Shown: in pieces, positions 16,690 to 25,361 of the stretch
Numbering within the stretch: the first letter of the stretch is position 1
Layout of the letters: each line of letters opens with the position of its first letter
Source: an uncultured Caryophanales bacterium
Lineage (GTDB): Bacteria; Bacillota_I; Bacilli_A; Acholeplasmatales; Anaeroplasmataceae
Assembly (NCBI GenBank): GCA_946626535.1
Contig: CAMOUK010000006.1
Location: forward strand, 1-57,882
Length of the DNA stretch: 57,882 nt
Reading direction: 5' to 3'
Made by a program: the position numbers and the translations under genes
Notes under the pieces: generated by a model
The model's database searches: none
What the model was told of the DNA's origin: nothing
Seen by the model: the letters and a program-made list of their open reading frames with translations, nothing else

Positions 16690-17290
16690 TTTAGAATTTA
16701 GTGAATTCGAATTAAAATTAAAGGAATATGCTAAAGAATATAGCGTACCTATTATTCAAGATGGAGGCCTAGCCTTACTTGAAGAGGTTATTGCCTTATT
16801 AAAGCCTAAAAAAATATTAGAAATAGGTACAGCTATAGGCTATTCAGCTATAAGAATGAATAGCGTATGCGATTCAGAAATTTATACAATCGAAAGAAAT
16901 GAAGATATGTATAATGAGGCTAAAAAAAATATAGCTTTAGCTAATAAAGAAGATAAAATTCGTATTATATTTAAGGATGCTTTAGAAGCTTTTGATGATG
17001 TTAAGGATAATGAATTTGATTTAATATTTATCGATGCTGCCAAGGCTCAATATACTAAATTTTTTAATCTTTATACTCCACTATTAAGAATTGGTGGAGC
17101 TGTAGTTTGTGATAATATGCTATTTCATGGACTAGTAGATGAAGATGATATAAATAATTTATCTAGATCTGTTAGAGGATTAGTTAAAAAATTAAGAATA
17201 TTTCATCAGGAATTATTAGATAATAAGGATTATAAAACATCAATATTTAATGTTGGTGATGGAGTATCTATATCAGTAAAAAGGAAATAA
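16679..17290 (+). CDS. trmR: tRNA 5-hydroxyuridine methyltransferase (class I SAM O-methyltransferase)
   Basis: Closely follows Bacillus YrrM/TrmR, which methylates ho5U34 of tRNA to mo5U. SAM motif ILEIGTAIGYSAIRM, the ribose-binding acidic residue in IYTIERNEDMY, the catalytic/metal segment FDLIFIDAAKAQYTKFF, and VCDNMLFHGLV are all present. Upstream in-frame ATGs (from 16631) would run through the DUF1292 coding region in another frame. The GTG at 16679 gives an N terminus that aligns with the family's leading helix and has AGGA ten bases before it. The start is moderately certain, the identity high. Confidence 0.88.
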   Translation: MIDNLEFSEFELKLKEYAKEYSVPIIQDGGLALLEEVIALLKPKKILEIGTAIGYSAIRMNSVCDSEIYTIERNEDMYNEAKKNIALANKEDKIRIIFKDALEAFDDVKDNEFDLIFIDAAKAQYTKFFNLYTPLLRIGGAVVCDNMLFHGLVDEDDINNLSRSVRGLVKKLRIFHQELLDNKDYKTSIFNVGDGVSISVKRK

Positions 17291-17293
17291 AAG

Positions 17294-18175
17294 ATGTATA
17301 TAAAAGGTTTAATTCATAATGTAAATCTTAATAATAAAATTATTGGAATAAAATGCTATAAACAAGTTAAGTATTTTATTTTTAATAATAGCCAAATGAA
17401 TATTTTTAAGAAATATTTATATGTTGGTAATATCATAGAATTATATTATGAACAAACTAACACAAAAATTAAAAAAGGTGTTTTATGCTATAATATTTCT
17501 TATATTTCAAGCCTTTTTGCGGTAGGTATTAATAAGACTATCTATTATGATAAAACTATTTTAAATAAGTCACTTTCTAGCTTTTTATCATCACTCGGAA
17601 ATATTATGGTATTAGATTTAGAAATGACTATGCCAGATTATGGAAAAAGAGGAGCTTTTATTCCTGAGGTAATTCAAGCTGGCTATATATTATTAGATTC
17701 AGATTATTCTGAAATTGAAAGATATAGAAAATATATAATTCCTTCAATTTCTAAAAAGGTTAATAAAAGAACCTTAAATTTCTTAAAATTAGAAGAGGTT
17801 GAATTTAATTTTAACGCTGTTTCATATGGCGAATTTTACGATGAGTTTAAGGATGTAATAGATGAATATAAGCCAACAGTAATTATCTATGGTAAAAATG
17901 ATAGTATTGTTTTAAATTCATCATTTGAAATTAATAATAAGGAAGATTTAAATTTAAGATATGTTAATTTATGTCAATTAATAAAGAATTATTATGAATT
18001 GAAAAATGATCCTGGCTTATTTAAATTATATCAAGCATATTATGATGTAGAAAATGTTCAAATTCATGACGCACTTGATGATTCATATATTACATCATTA
18101 GTATTTAAGGCATTTATCGATGATGTAAAACATAAAACTGATAAAATGAGAATTATAAGAGAAAAATTTGAATGA
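17294..18175 (+). CDS. DEDDh-type 3'-5' exonuclease
   Basis: 293 residues. The C-terminal two thirds form a DnaQ-like exonuclease: ExoI VLDLEMT (D108, E110), ExoII YGKNDSIVL (D203) and ExoIII HDALDD (H258, D263). All five catalytic residues are present. The first 95 residues are a beta-rich, Lys/Tyr-rich domain (YIKGLIHNVNLNNKIIGIK) that may bind nucleic acid; I do not recognise it. No polymerase domain, so a stand-alone nuclease of the KapD/ERI type. AAAGGAAA overlaps the trmR stop and serves as its ribosome-binding site, so it is the operon's last gene. Confidence 0.85.
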   Translation: MYIKGLIHNVNLNNKIIGIKCYKQVKYFIFNNSQMNIFKKYLYVGNIIELYYEQTNTKIKKGVLCYNISYISSLFAVGINKTIYYDKTILNKSLSSFLSSLGNIMVLDLEMTMPDYGKRGAFIPEVIQAGYILLDSDYSEIERYRKYIIPSISKKVNKRTLNFLKLEEVEFNFNAVSYGEFYDEFKDVIDEYKPTVIIYGKNDSIVLNSSFEINNKEDLNLRYVNLCQLIKNYYELKNDPGLFKLYQAYYDVENVQIHDALDDSYITSLVFKAFIDDVKHKTDKMRIIREKFE

Positions 18176-18203
18176 CAAGATTATATTAATCTTGTTTTTT
18201 TAA
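18175..18203 (+). terminator. Terminator after the exonuclease gene
   Basis: Stem ACAAGATTA (18175-18183) / TAATCTTGT (18187-18195), loop TAT, then six T. Confidence 0.85.
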
Positions 18204-18221
18204 TAAAAGAAGGCGAAAAAA

Positions 18222-18929
18222 ATGAAAATAACAATAATTTATGGACAAAATCACAAAGGCTCAACCTATAATATTGCCCATAATTTAGCTAATAAGGTAG
18301 GAGGAGAGATAACTGAATATTTCCTACCTAGGGATTTTAATAATTTTTGTTTAGGCTGTACAACCTGCTTTATGAAAGATGAAACACGTTGTCCTCATTA
18401 TGAAAAATTAAATCCTATTACTAAAAGTATGCTTGAAGCTGATTTAATAATACTTGCAAGCCCAGTATATGTTTATCATGCAAGTGGAGCTATGAAGGCT
18501 TTTTTAGACCATTATGGCTATATGTGGATGGTTCATAGACCAGAAGAGTCTATGTTTAAAAAACAAGCTGTTGTAGTATCAACTGCGGCAGGTGCTGGTA
18601 TGAAATCTACTAATAAGGATATGGCTGATAGCTTATTTTTCTTTGGAGTTCCAAAAATATATAAGCTTGGTTATGCCGTTCAAGCCACAAGCTATAATGA
18701 AATAAAGGATTCTAAAAAGAAAAGAATAGAAAATGATTTAACTTCATTAGCTAAAAAAATAAATAAGAAGAATAATAAGGTAAAGCCAGGTATAAAGACA
18801 AAAGCCTTTTTTGGAATAATGCGACTTTTACAAAAAAATGGTTGGAACAAGGCAGATGTTGATTATTGGAATGAAAAAGGCTGGAATAAGAAAAATAGAC
18901 CTTGGAAAAAGAAGAAGGGAACGAATTAA
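18222..18929 (+). CDS. NAD(P)H-dependent FMN reductase-like flavoprotein
   Basis: 235 residues, flavodoxin-like fold. The phosphate-binding loop is YGQNHKGSTYNIA (7-19). FCLGCTTCFMKDETRCP places four cysteines at 43, 46, 49 and 57, as in many Flavodoxin_2 and iron-sulfur-flavoprotein relatives. LASPVYVYHASGAMKAFLDH forms the FMN-binding and dimer region. The last 50 residues (GWNKADVDYWNEKGWNKKNRP) are a basic, Trp-rich extension seen in this flavoprotein subset. Electron donor and acceptor are unknown. It sits between terminators and is probably a single-gene unit. Confidence 0.85.
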   Translation: MKITIIYGQNHKGSTYNIAHNLANKVGGEITEYFLPRDFNNFCLGCTTCFMKDETRCPHYEKLNPITKSMLEADLIILASPVYVYHASGAMKAFLDHYGYMWMVHRPEESMFKKQAVVVSTAAGAGMKSTNKDMADSLFFFGVPKIYKLGYAVQATSYNEIKDSKKKRIENDLTSLAKKINKKNNKVKPGIKTKAFFGIMRLLQKNGWNKADVDYWNEKGWNKKNRPWKKKKGTN

Positions 18930-18942
18930 TCGTTCCCTTTAA
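18915..18942. terminator. Bidirectional terminator embedded in two gene ends
   Basis: Stem AAGGGAACGA (18915-18924) / TCGTTCCCTT (18930-18939) with an ATTAA loop containing the stop codons of both converging genes. Confidence 0.8.
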
Positions 18943-19639
18943 ATATTTTAATATAATCTTCAACTAATATTTTTTGCCTTTTATAATCATTTATAATGGC
19001 TTTTTCATTATTTTCTATGCCTTCAAAATTTCTCTCACTATTATAAATAAAAACATATAATTTCCCACAATATAATAACATCGTTTTTGCAGAATCAAAG
19101 TTGCATAATTCATATAACTGCTTTATATTTGATGGTGTGAAAACTTTTTGAGCTTCAAAGCTATTTTGGACATAACAATTAAATAATTTATTAAAATCAA
19201 TAACCTCAGTTTCAAATTTATCAAATGCGCTATAGCCTGTAGACCATCTAGCTTCCTTTACAATAAAATTAGTTGATAGGTTAATATCTATAACATATAG
19301 CTTACCTAAAAAATCAGTTACTGTGTGGCTAGATTTACCACTAGATTGAGTGTGGGTTACATGCATATCATATGATGTATAGCCTTTATCATAGATTGCA
19401 TCTTGAATGTTATAAGTAGAACCACTAGGAATCATTCTATAGTTTTTTATTGTCCCTACTAGCTCATCCTTTTCTAATGGCTTAAATTCATATTTTACAT
19501 CAAAATTTTCCTCTAATATCTTTTTAACAAAATTTTTATGTTCTAAATATCTTGGTCTATAGTATGCAAAATAAAATATAAGTCCACCTACTACTATAGC
19601 AAAAAAAATACCGAAAAATACAAATGGTACATTATTCAT
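18926..19639 (-). CDS. DUF3137-like single-span membrane protein
   Basis: 237 residues with one N-terminal membrane helix (about 6-27), then a cytosolic alpha/beta domain. The stretch around FNKLFNCYVQNSFEAQKVFTPS (near 165-186) and the strand before it (LGKLYVIDINL) resemble DUF3137 proteins, in which a moderately conserved beta domain follows one or two spans. No catalytic residue stands out. It overlaps the U32 gene by four bases (ATGA) and so is translationally coupled to it. Family assignment is by memory, function unknown. Confidence 0.6.
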   Translation of the reverse strand: MNNVPFVFFGIFFAIVVGGLIFYFAYYRPRYLEHKNFVKKILEENFDVKYEFKPLEKDELVGTIKNYRMIPSGSTYNIQDAIYDKGYTSYDMHVTHTQSSGKSSHTVTDFLGKLYVIDINLSTNFIVKEARWSTGYSAFDKFETEVIDFNKLFNCYVQNSFEAQKVFTPSNIKQLYELCNFDSAKTMLLYCGKLYVFIYNSERNFEGIENNEKAIINDYKRQKILVEDYIKIFKGND

Positions 19640-21855
19640 AATATTTCCCTCTTAAAATATCCTCTAGTTTCTAATTTAGAATCAAATTTTTCATCAACAC
19701 CATTTAATTTATTGATGAATCTATTCGTAATTCTAATTGTTTCATTATAATCCTCAATTGTAAAATCTAATCTTATCTTTTTAACATAAGGTGTAATTTT
19801 ATCTATTTCTTCAACTAAGCATAAAGGCTTCTCATTAATAATATGCGTAATGCATTTATCATGATATAAATAAAATTTAGCAAAATCATCCTTTAGATAA
19901 TATGTATTTTTATTACAGCTACCACATTCACCAAATTTCTTTAGTGGGCAGTATTTAGTAGTCATTAAATTTTGATGACCATAAACTACCATTTCAAGTG
20001 GAGCGATGGTATCATATTTTTTCTTATATGATGTAGCTATATCCTTAATTAAATTATAATCAGCCTCTAATGATAAGCATACATATTTAGCACCATCATT
20101 AACTAAATTATATATAGCCTCGCTATTTATAGCATTGAAGCTATAATCACAGGTGATATCCTTATTTTTATAATAATATAGAGCTCCATAATTTCCAGCT
20201 AGGATATAATTTTCATTAATTTCTTTATATTCAGGATCAACATATTTAATATAATTATCAAAATATATCTTATTAATGCCTAATTCCTTTAATGCGTTAT
20301 ATTGTTCAATAGTTCGACATTTAGCAACTATTTCAATATCTGAAGAATAAGAAGTATCAATAAAGCTATCATTTTGTTTTATAGCTACATCATCTCTATA
20401 GCCATGAACATCTTTAATGATATTTGAAATAAGATTTCTTCTAGTTTCATTAATAGCTCCCATAGGTAAGAAGGTATTATAGCCCATCTTAAAGTCGATA
20501 TCATCTAGTATATATGATGTATCATTTAATTTATTTAATTGCTTATATAAAGATTCTTTAGTAATAGGCTTATTAATTGATTCATTTAATAAATCTAAAG
20601 ATTCTGCAGTATATTTTTTACCATCAATTAAAGTTTCAAGCTTTAATTTAGTGCCTACATTACCATAAGCCTTTATAACAATCTTTTTCTTAAAATTATC
20701 TGGTATAGTTAAGTCGATAGAAGAATCTACCATCTTATAAATTGTTGAATTAATAGGCTGATCTTTAAATATTTCTAAATAACAAATATTAGAAGCAGAA
20801 TTAACCTCTTTTTTATTTTCATTATATATTTTATCAATTGTGAAATAGTAATCATCATTAGCCTTAATTCTAATTCTATCCTTTATATTTAAAGGCTTAT
20901 ATAATTTAATTTTAGTTAAATTTTTATCCTTAGAAATTATTTTACCAATTAAGGCACCCTCATTAGATTTTAGTTTTTCATCAACAATTAAAGATTTATC
21001 CTCATTAAAAACAAAGCCCTTTGTATAATTTCGATGGAATACTGTATCTAATGTAGGGTTATATTTATTATCGTCTAGCTTTTTTCTTAATTCTGAAGTG
21101 ACAGTTTTAACATATTCTTCAGATTTCATTCTTCCTTCAATCTTTAAAGAATCTACACCGATATCTTTAAATTTACTAAAGTTAGAAGAAGTATTTAAAT
21201 CTCTCATTGATAAATAATAGCCTTTATCCTTAAATAAGGAATCATTTTTATATATTTGATATTCTCTTCTACAATTTTGACTACATCTACCTCTATTGCC
21301 ACTTCTAAGTGTTAATAAAGAAGAAAATAGACAACCACCACTATATGAAACACATAGTGCTCCATATGCAAATACCTCTAAAGGCATATTTGAATTTTCT
21401 TTTATATATTTAATTTCTTCAAAACTATTTTCTCTAGCTAGTACGCATCTATTTGCTTTAATATCTTCGAAGAACTTAACATCCTCTAATGATTTAACAC
21501 CTGATTGAGTTGATATATGAGCCTCCATTGGACTCAAATTATTGATTATATATTTTACTAATGCATAATCAGTAACAATAATACCATCAACACCTAGTTT
21601 ATATAATTCATAGATGAATTTTTTAGCATCCTCAAGCTCATTTTCCTTAATAATAGTATTTACAGTTACATAAATCTTTTTATCAATCATATGGGCTAAT
21701 GTTAATGCCTCATCAAGTTCATCTAATGTTAAATTTTTCGCGTATGCTCTAGCACCAAAGCGTTCACATGCTAAATAGATAGCATCAGCACCATTATATA
21801 GTGCTTGTTTAAAGCAAGAAAATGAACCTGCCGGTGCAAGTAATTCTGTTTTCAT
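19636..21855 (-). CDS. U32-family protein (RlhA/TrhP-like RNA hydroxylation factor)
   Basis: 739 residues. The N-terminal half is the U32 barrel: LLAPAGSFSCFKQALYNGADAIYL, FGARAYAKN, VNTIIKENEL, and cysteine-rich GRCSQNCRREY (near 190-200) followed by KIEGRMKSEEYV. A second U32-like section with CPLKKFGECGSC (near 625-640) supplies more cysteines. Known members (RlhA, TrhP) add a hydroxyl to 23S rRNA or tRNA wobble uridine with an Fe-S cluster. The two-part 700-aa build is nearer RlhA. This fits nearby trmR, which methylates ho5U made by TrhO/TrhP-type enzymes. ATG 21855 with GGTGA six bases upstream is chosen over GTG 21867. Confidence 0.85.
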   Translation of the reverse strand: MKTELLAPAGSFSCFKQALYNGADAIYLACERFGARAYAKNLTLDELDEALTLAHMIDKKIYVTVNTIIKENELEDAKKFIYELYKLGVDGIIVTDYALVKYIINNLSPMEAHISTQSGVKSLEDVKFFEDIKANRCVLARENSFEEIKYIKENSNMPLEVFAYGALCVSYSGGCLFSSLLTLRSGNRGRCSQNCRREYQIYKNDSLFKDKGYYLSMRDLNTSSNFSKFKDIGVDSLKIEGRMKSEEYVKTVTSELRKKLDDNKYNPTLDTVFHRNYTKGFVFNEDKSLIVDEKLKSNEGALIGKIISKDKNLTKIKLYKPLNIKDRIRIKANDDYYFTIDKIYNENKKEVNSASNICYLEIFKDQPINSTIYKMVDSSIDLTIPDNFKKKIVIKAYGNVGTKLKLETLIDGKKYTAESLDLLNESINKPITKESLYKQLNKLNDTSYILDDIDFKMGYNTFLPMGAINETRRNLISNIIKDVHGYRDDVAIKQNDSFIDTSYSSDIEIVAKCRTIEQYNALKELGINKIYFDNYIKYVDPEYKEINENYILAGNYGALYYYKNKDITCDYSFNAINSEAIYNLVNDGAKYVCLSLEADYNLIKDIATSYKKKYDTIAPLEMVVYGHQNLMTTKYCPLKKFGECGSCNKNTYYLKDDFAKFYLYHDKCITHIINEKPLCLVEEIDKITPYVKKIRLDFTIEDYNETIRITNRFINKLNGVDEKFDSKLETRGYFKREIL

Positions 21856-21888
21856 AATTTTCACCAACGCATATTATAACATAATATG

Positions 21889-21916
21889 GAAAAAATAAAA
21901 GGAGCAATAGCTCCTT
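21889..21916 (-). terminator. Terminator for ilvE
   Basis: Stem AAGGAGC (21899-21905) / GCTCCTT (21910-21916), loop AATA. Read on the minus strand it runs into a T-rich tail (A-rich at 21889-21898). Confidence 0.75.
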
Positions 21917-21919
21917 AAA

Positions 21920-22990
21920 TTATTTTACTTCATATGTCCAATTATATGTGTCAGCAATTTTTCCTGATTGGATACCTGTTATAGTATCATATAGCATTTG
22001 TGATACCTTTCCAATCTTACCATTGTTGATTTGATATTTTTTACCATTTACCTCAAGTAGACCAATTGGAGAAACAACTGCGGCAGTACCAGTACCCCAA
22101 GCTTCCTCTAATGTACCATTTTCAACTGCGTCAGTTAATTCCTTTAATGTAACCTTTCTTTCAGTTGTTGGAATTCCTTTTTCTCTTAAGATTTGTAAAC
22201 AAGATTTTCTTGTGATACCAGCTAAAATTGTTCCATCAAGCTCAGGCGTAATTACCTCGCCATTGATTTTAAACATAACGTTCATGGCACCAACTTCACC
22301 GATATACTTTTTAGTAGCACAATCTAACCATAAAACTTGAGAATAGCCCTTTGCTTCAGCTCTTTTACCAGCTCTAGTAGAAGCAGCATAGTTACCACCA
22401 CATTTAGTGAAACCTGTACCACCCTTACCTGCAACTCTTTCATCCTCTGTTTCAATCATAATTGATACTGGGTTTAAACCTTCCTTATAATAAGAACCAA
22501 CTGGACATAGGATAACCATGAATAAGGCATGCTTAACGTCATGTACACCTAAAGTGTGGTCATCGCCAATCATAAATGGTCTAACATAAAGTGATGTGCC
22601 TTCCTTAGTTGGAACCCAATCTCTATCAACGTTAACAAGTGCGTTAACTGCTTCAACAAAATCATCTTCATCAAGCTGAGGTAGACATAATCTATCAGCT
22701 GATACATTCATTCTTTTTGCGTTTTCATAAGGTCTAAATAACTGAATCTTACCTTCTTTAGTACGATATGCCTTCATACCTTCAAATATTTCAGCGCCAT
22801 AATGTAGGGCAGTAGAGGCAGGAGACATTTGAAGTGGTCCATAAGGAACTATTCTAGCATCGTGCCAGCCTTTTCCTTGATCCCAGTCCATCATAAACAT
22901 ATAATCTGTGAAATATTTACCGAAGCCTAGATTATCCCAATCTGGCTTTTGTTTTAATTCTTGAGCTTTTTCAAATTTAATTTTTAACAT
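21920..22990 (-). CDS. ilvE: Branched-chain amino acid aminotransferase
   Basis: PLP enzyme exchanging amino groups between Leu/Ile/Val and 2-oxoglutarate. The large, group II build (about 356 aa) shows HYGAEIFEGMKAYR, RPYENAKRMN, SLYVRPFMIG, the Lys segment GGTGFTKCGGNYAASTRAG with the PLP lysine, and QVLWLDCATKKYIGEVGAMN. GTILAGITRKSCLQ and AWGTGTAAVVSP complete the site. ATG 22990 has GAGGGTG seven bases upstream. Monocistronic, flanked by its own promoter and terminator. No other branched-chain genes are in the window, so it may work in catabolism or in transamination of supplied keto acids. Confidence 0.95.
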   Translation of the reverse strand: MLKIKFEKAQELKQKPDWDNLGFGKYFTDYMFMMDWDQGKGWHDARIVPYGPLQMSPASTALHYGAEIFEGMKAYRTKEGKIQLFRPYENAKRMNVSADRLCLPQLDEDDFVEAVNALVNVDRDWVPTKEGTSLYVRPFMIGDDHTLGVHDVKHALFMVILCPVGSYYKEGLNPVSIMIETEDERVAGKGGTGFTKCGGNYAASTRAGKRAEAKGYSQVLWLDCATKKYIGEVGAMNVMFKINGEVITPELDGTILAGITRKSCLQILREKGIPTTERKVTLKELTDAVENGTLEEAWGTGTAAVVSPIGLLEVNGKKYQINNGKIGKVSQMLYDTITGIQSGKIADTYNWTYEVK

Positions 22991-23028
22991 TTTCAAGCAC
23001 CCTCTTTTTAAAAAATATATTTTATAAT

Positions 23029-23057
23029 ATTATAACTCTAAAACATTTAAAATTGAA
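23029..23057 (-). promoter_or_regulatory. Candidate promoter for ilvE
   Basis: On the minus strand: TTCAAT, 17-bp spacer, TATAAT, ending 39 bp before the ATG. The -35 is a weak match. Confidence 0.45.
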
Positions 23058-23115
23058 ATAAAATATTTAATTTTTTTTAAATTTAAAATATAATATATTT
23101 AAAGGGGAATTTTCG

Positions 23116-23376
23116 ATGAATATTATTTTTTACACAATAACTAGTATAACAATTGGTATATTAGTCTTAATTTATGCATTATTTAATATAAAAAAGAATA
23201 AAATATATCAAACTATTTTATTTATATCTTGTGCAATTGCCTATGTTACAATAGGCTTTATTGGGCAATTTGTTATTCCAGCTGATATATCATATATAAC
23301 AATATTAATAATACTTGCGATAACAATTATTTTAATAATTACTATTTTTATGATGAAAAGAAGTGAGAAAAGATGA
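23116..23376 (+). CDS. Small three-span membrane protein, unknown
   Basis: 86 residues with three hydrophobic segments (about 3-25, 32-55, 59-79), separated by short basic turns (KKNK, and MMKRSEKR at the end). Not recognised. AAAGGGG precedes the ATG by about ten bases. Its stop overlaps the ATG of the adenosine-deaminase-like gene (ATGA at 23373-23376), so the two are made together. Confidence 0.6.
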   Translation: MNIIFYTITSITIGILVLIYALFNIKKNKIYQTILFISCAIAYVTIGFIGQFVIPADISYITILIILAITIILIITIFMMKRSEKR

Positions 23377-24359
23377 ATCTTTATAAATTACCTAAAATTA
23401 TGTTAAATATAGGCTTTGAATCATCAGTAAATTATGATGATATGAAGCATCTATCATCATTAAGCTATGATGAGCTTGAGCTTGTCCTTTTTGCTAATGA
23501 TAAAGATGATAGAAATAGCTACACTATTAAAAAAGCCTTCGCTATAGATGAACTTCAAACCTCAAGTCAAATAAAAAAGGGAGCCTATGAGCTCGCATTA
23601 AATTTAAAAAATGATAATGTAATTTATGCTGAGGTTGTTGTAACACCTGCCTTACATATGAAGGAAGGATTAACTTGTGAAGAGATAATAAATGCTGTTA
23701 AAAAAGGCTTTAAACAAGCTGAATGTGATGACTTTAATATTTTACTTGGTACCTTTAAAAATGCTGAAATGGCTTTTAATTTAGAAATTATTTCATTATA
23801 TGAAAAATATAAAAATGATGGCGTTTGTGGTATAGCTTTTATTGGAGAATCTATAGCTAAAAGAGTACATGATCTAAGTGATTTAATTGATAAATTAAAT
23901 GAGAAGGAAATACCATTTTCATTTGAATGTGGTAAATATGATACTGAAGAAGATATTAGATATTTAGTAAAAAGAAATGTTAAAAGAATTGTCGGTGGCT
24001 TAAATTCGATGATTGATTTTTCAGTTATGGCAGAGGCTATTTTAAAAAGAATTCTATTTGTTGAACGGCCAAAGGCTTTAATTGCTAAAAAGGAATTAAA
24101 TAATTATATGGATGATAGTCTAAAAAAGATGACAACATCTGGTGGACTTTTAACAATTTCAATTGATTCTTTAACAATTGAAAATATTAGCTTATCTGAT
24201 GAGCTTAGCCATATTAGAGATGTTCAAATGTATAATGATAATGATATTTTTATAATGAATAAAAATGCTTTAATATATAGCTTTTTAGATGTTGATAAAA
24301 AAACAAAATATTCTATGAAAATATCAAAGTTTGAAAATTCAGAAAAAAAGTTAAATTAA
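23373..24359 (+). CDS. Degenerate adenosine deaminase-like protein (likely inactive)
   Basis: 328 residues with an adenosine/AMP deaminase barrel pattern: a LPK start, NVIYAEVVVTPALHMKEGLTCEEI (near 82-105), VCGIAFIGES, and TISIDSLTIENISLSDEL (261-278) where deaminases have TINTDDP and later a dEy motif. The metal ligands are lost. The HxH pair after LPK is N12/G14. The HAGE motif reads ECGK (185-188), losing both His and the catalytic Glu. The RIGHG motif is RIVGG (205-209). Only D265 survives. So the fold is probably kept but not the hydrolytic site. Homology is inferred by eye. It is translationally coupled to a small membrane protein. Confidence 0.65.
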   Translation: MNLYKLPKIMLNIGFESSVNYDDMKHLSSLSYDELELVLFANDKDDRNSYTIKKAFAIDELQTSSQIKKGAYELALNLKNDNVIYAEVVVTPALHMKEGLTCEEIINAVKKGFKQAECDDFNILLGTFKNAEMAFNLEIISLYEKYKNDGVCGIAFIGESIAKRVHDLSDLIDKLNEKEIPFSFECGKYDTEEDIRYLVKRNVKRIVGGLNSMIDFSVMAEAILKRILFVERPKALIAKKELNNYMDDSLKKMTTSGGLLTISIDSLTIENISLSDELSHIRDVQMYNDNDIFIMNKNALIYSFLDVDKKTKYSMKISKFENSEKKLN

Positions 24360-24438
24360 AAAGCATTTTTGCGCTATTTTTTCCTTTTCATAATAATATA
24401 ACAGTATATAATTTTAATTATAAAGGAGACACGATAAT

Positions 24439-25272
24439 ATGATAAAAGATGAATTTTTTGTATTAAATAATGGTGTAAAAATTCCAAAGGTTGCTTTTGG
24501 TACTTGGCAAATATCTTTAGATGATGCATATGAGTCTACTATGCTTGCATTAAAGGCAGGATACCGTCATATAGATACTGCCTTAGCTTATGAAAATGAG
24601 ACTGAAATTGGTAGAGCATTAAAGGAATCTGGTATTAAAAGAGAAGAAATATTTGTTACTACTAAGCTTCCAGCTCAAATTAAAGGCTATGATGAGGCTT
24701 TAGAGGCTTTTGATATATCTTTAAAAAATTTAGGCTTAGATTATATCGATTTATATCTAATTCATGCACCTTGGCCATGGTCAAATATTGGACAAGATTG
24801 TACAAGGGAAAATATTGAAAGCTGGAAGGCTATGATTAAGCTTTATAATGAAGGTAAGATTAGATCTATTGGTGTATCTAATTTTAGACCTGAAAACATT
24901 AAGCCTTTAATTGATGCTACTGGCTTTGTACCTCAAGCTAACCAAATTAGATATTTCATTGGAAATACTCAAAAGGAAGTAGTAGATTATTGTAATGAAA
25001 ACAATATTTTAATTGAAGCTTATTCTCCACTTGCAACATCTAAGTTATTAACAGATGAGGGTGTTATAAGTATGGCTAAGAAGTATAATGTAACTCCAGC
25101 TCAATTAGCATTAAGATATTGTGTAGATAACAATACATTACCTATTCCTAAGTCTACTCATGAGGAAAGAATTAAAGCTAATTTAGATATTGATTTTAAG
25201 ATATCAAAAGAAGATATGGAAACTTTAGATAAATTCCATAATGTAGATCTAGATAGACCATTAAGAAGCTAG
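24439..25272 (+). CDS. Aldo/keto reductase
   Basis: NADPH-dependent carbonyl reductase of the AKR superfamily, 277 aa, related to the 2,5-diketogluconate reductase/YvgN group. The tetrad is visible: Asp in GYRHIDTALAYENE (D46), Tyr in the same segment (Y51), Lys in TTKLPAQIKG (near 76) and His in LYLIHAPWPW (near 109). KIRSIGVSNF and IEAYSPLA mark the cofactor side, and IPKSTHEERIKANL binds the NADPH phosphate. AAGGAGA precedes the ATG. Physiological substrate unknown. Confidence 0.93.
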   Translation: MIKDEFFVLNNGVKIPKVAFGTWQISLDDAYESTMLALKAGYRHIDTALAYENETEIGRALKESGIKREEIFVTTKLPAQIKGYDEALEAFDISLKNLGLDYIDLYLIHAPWPWSNIGQDCTRENIESWKAMIKLYNEGKIRSIGVSNFRPENIKPLIDATGFVPQANQIRYFIGNTQKEVVDYCNENNILIEAYSPLATSKLLTDEGVISMAKKYNVTPAQLALRYCVDNNTLPIPKSTHEERIKANLDIDFKISKEDMETLDKFHNVDLDRPLRS

Positions 25273-25284
25273 TTTTAGCTTCTT
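25263..25284 (+). terminator. Hairpin at the end of the aldo/keto reductase gene
   Basis: Stem AAGAAGCTA / TAGCTTCTT with a GTTT loop spans the stop codon. The following sequence is A-rich, not T-rich, so termination would be weak. Confidence 0.4.
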
Positions 25285-25361
25285 TAAAAAAATTAATTAT
25301 ATCTTTAACTAAAATTAAGTTTAATCATATATCATAAAGCTATCTTTAAAGAGGTGGTATT

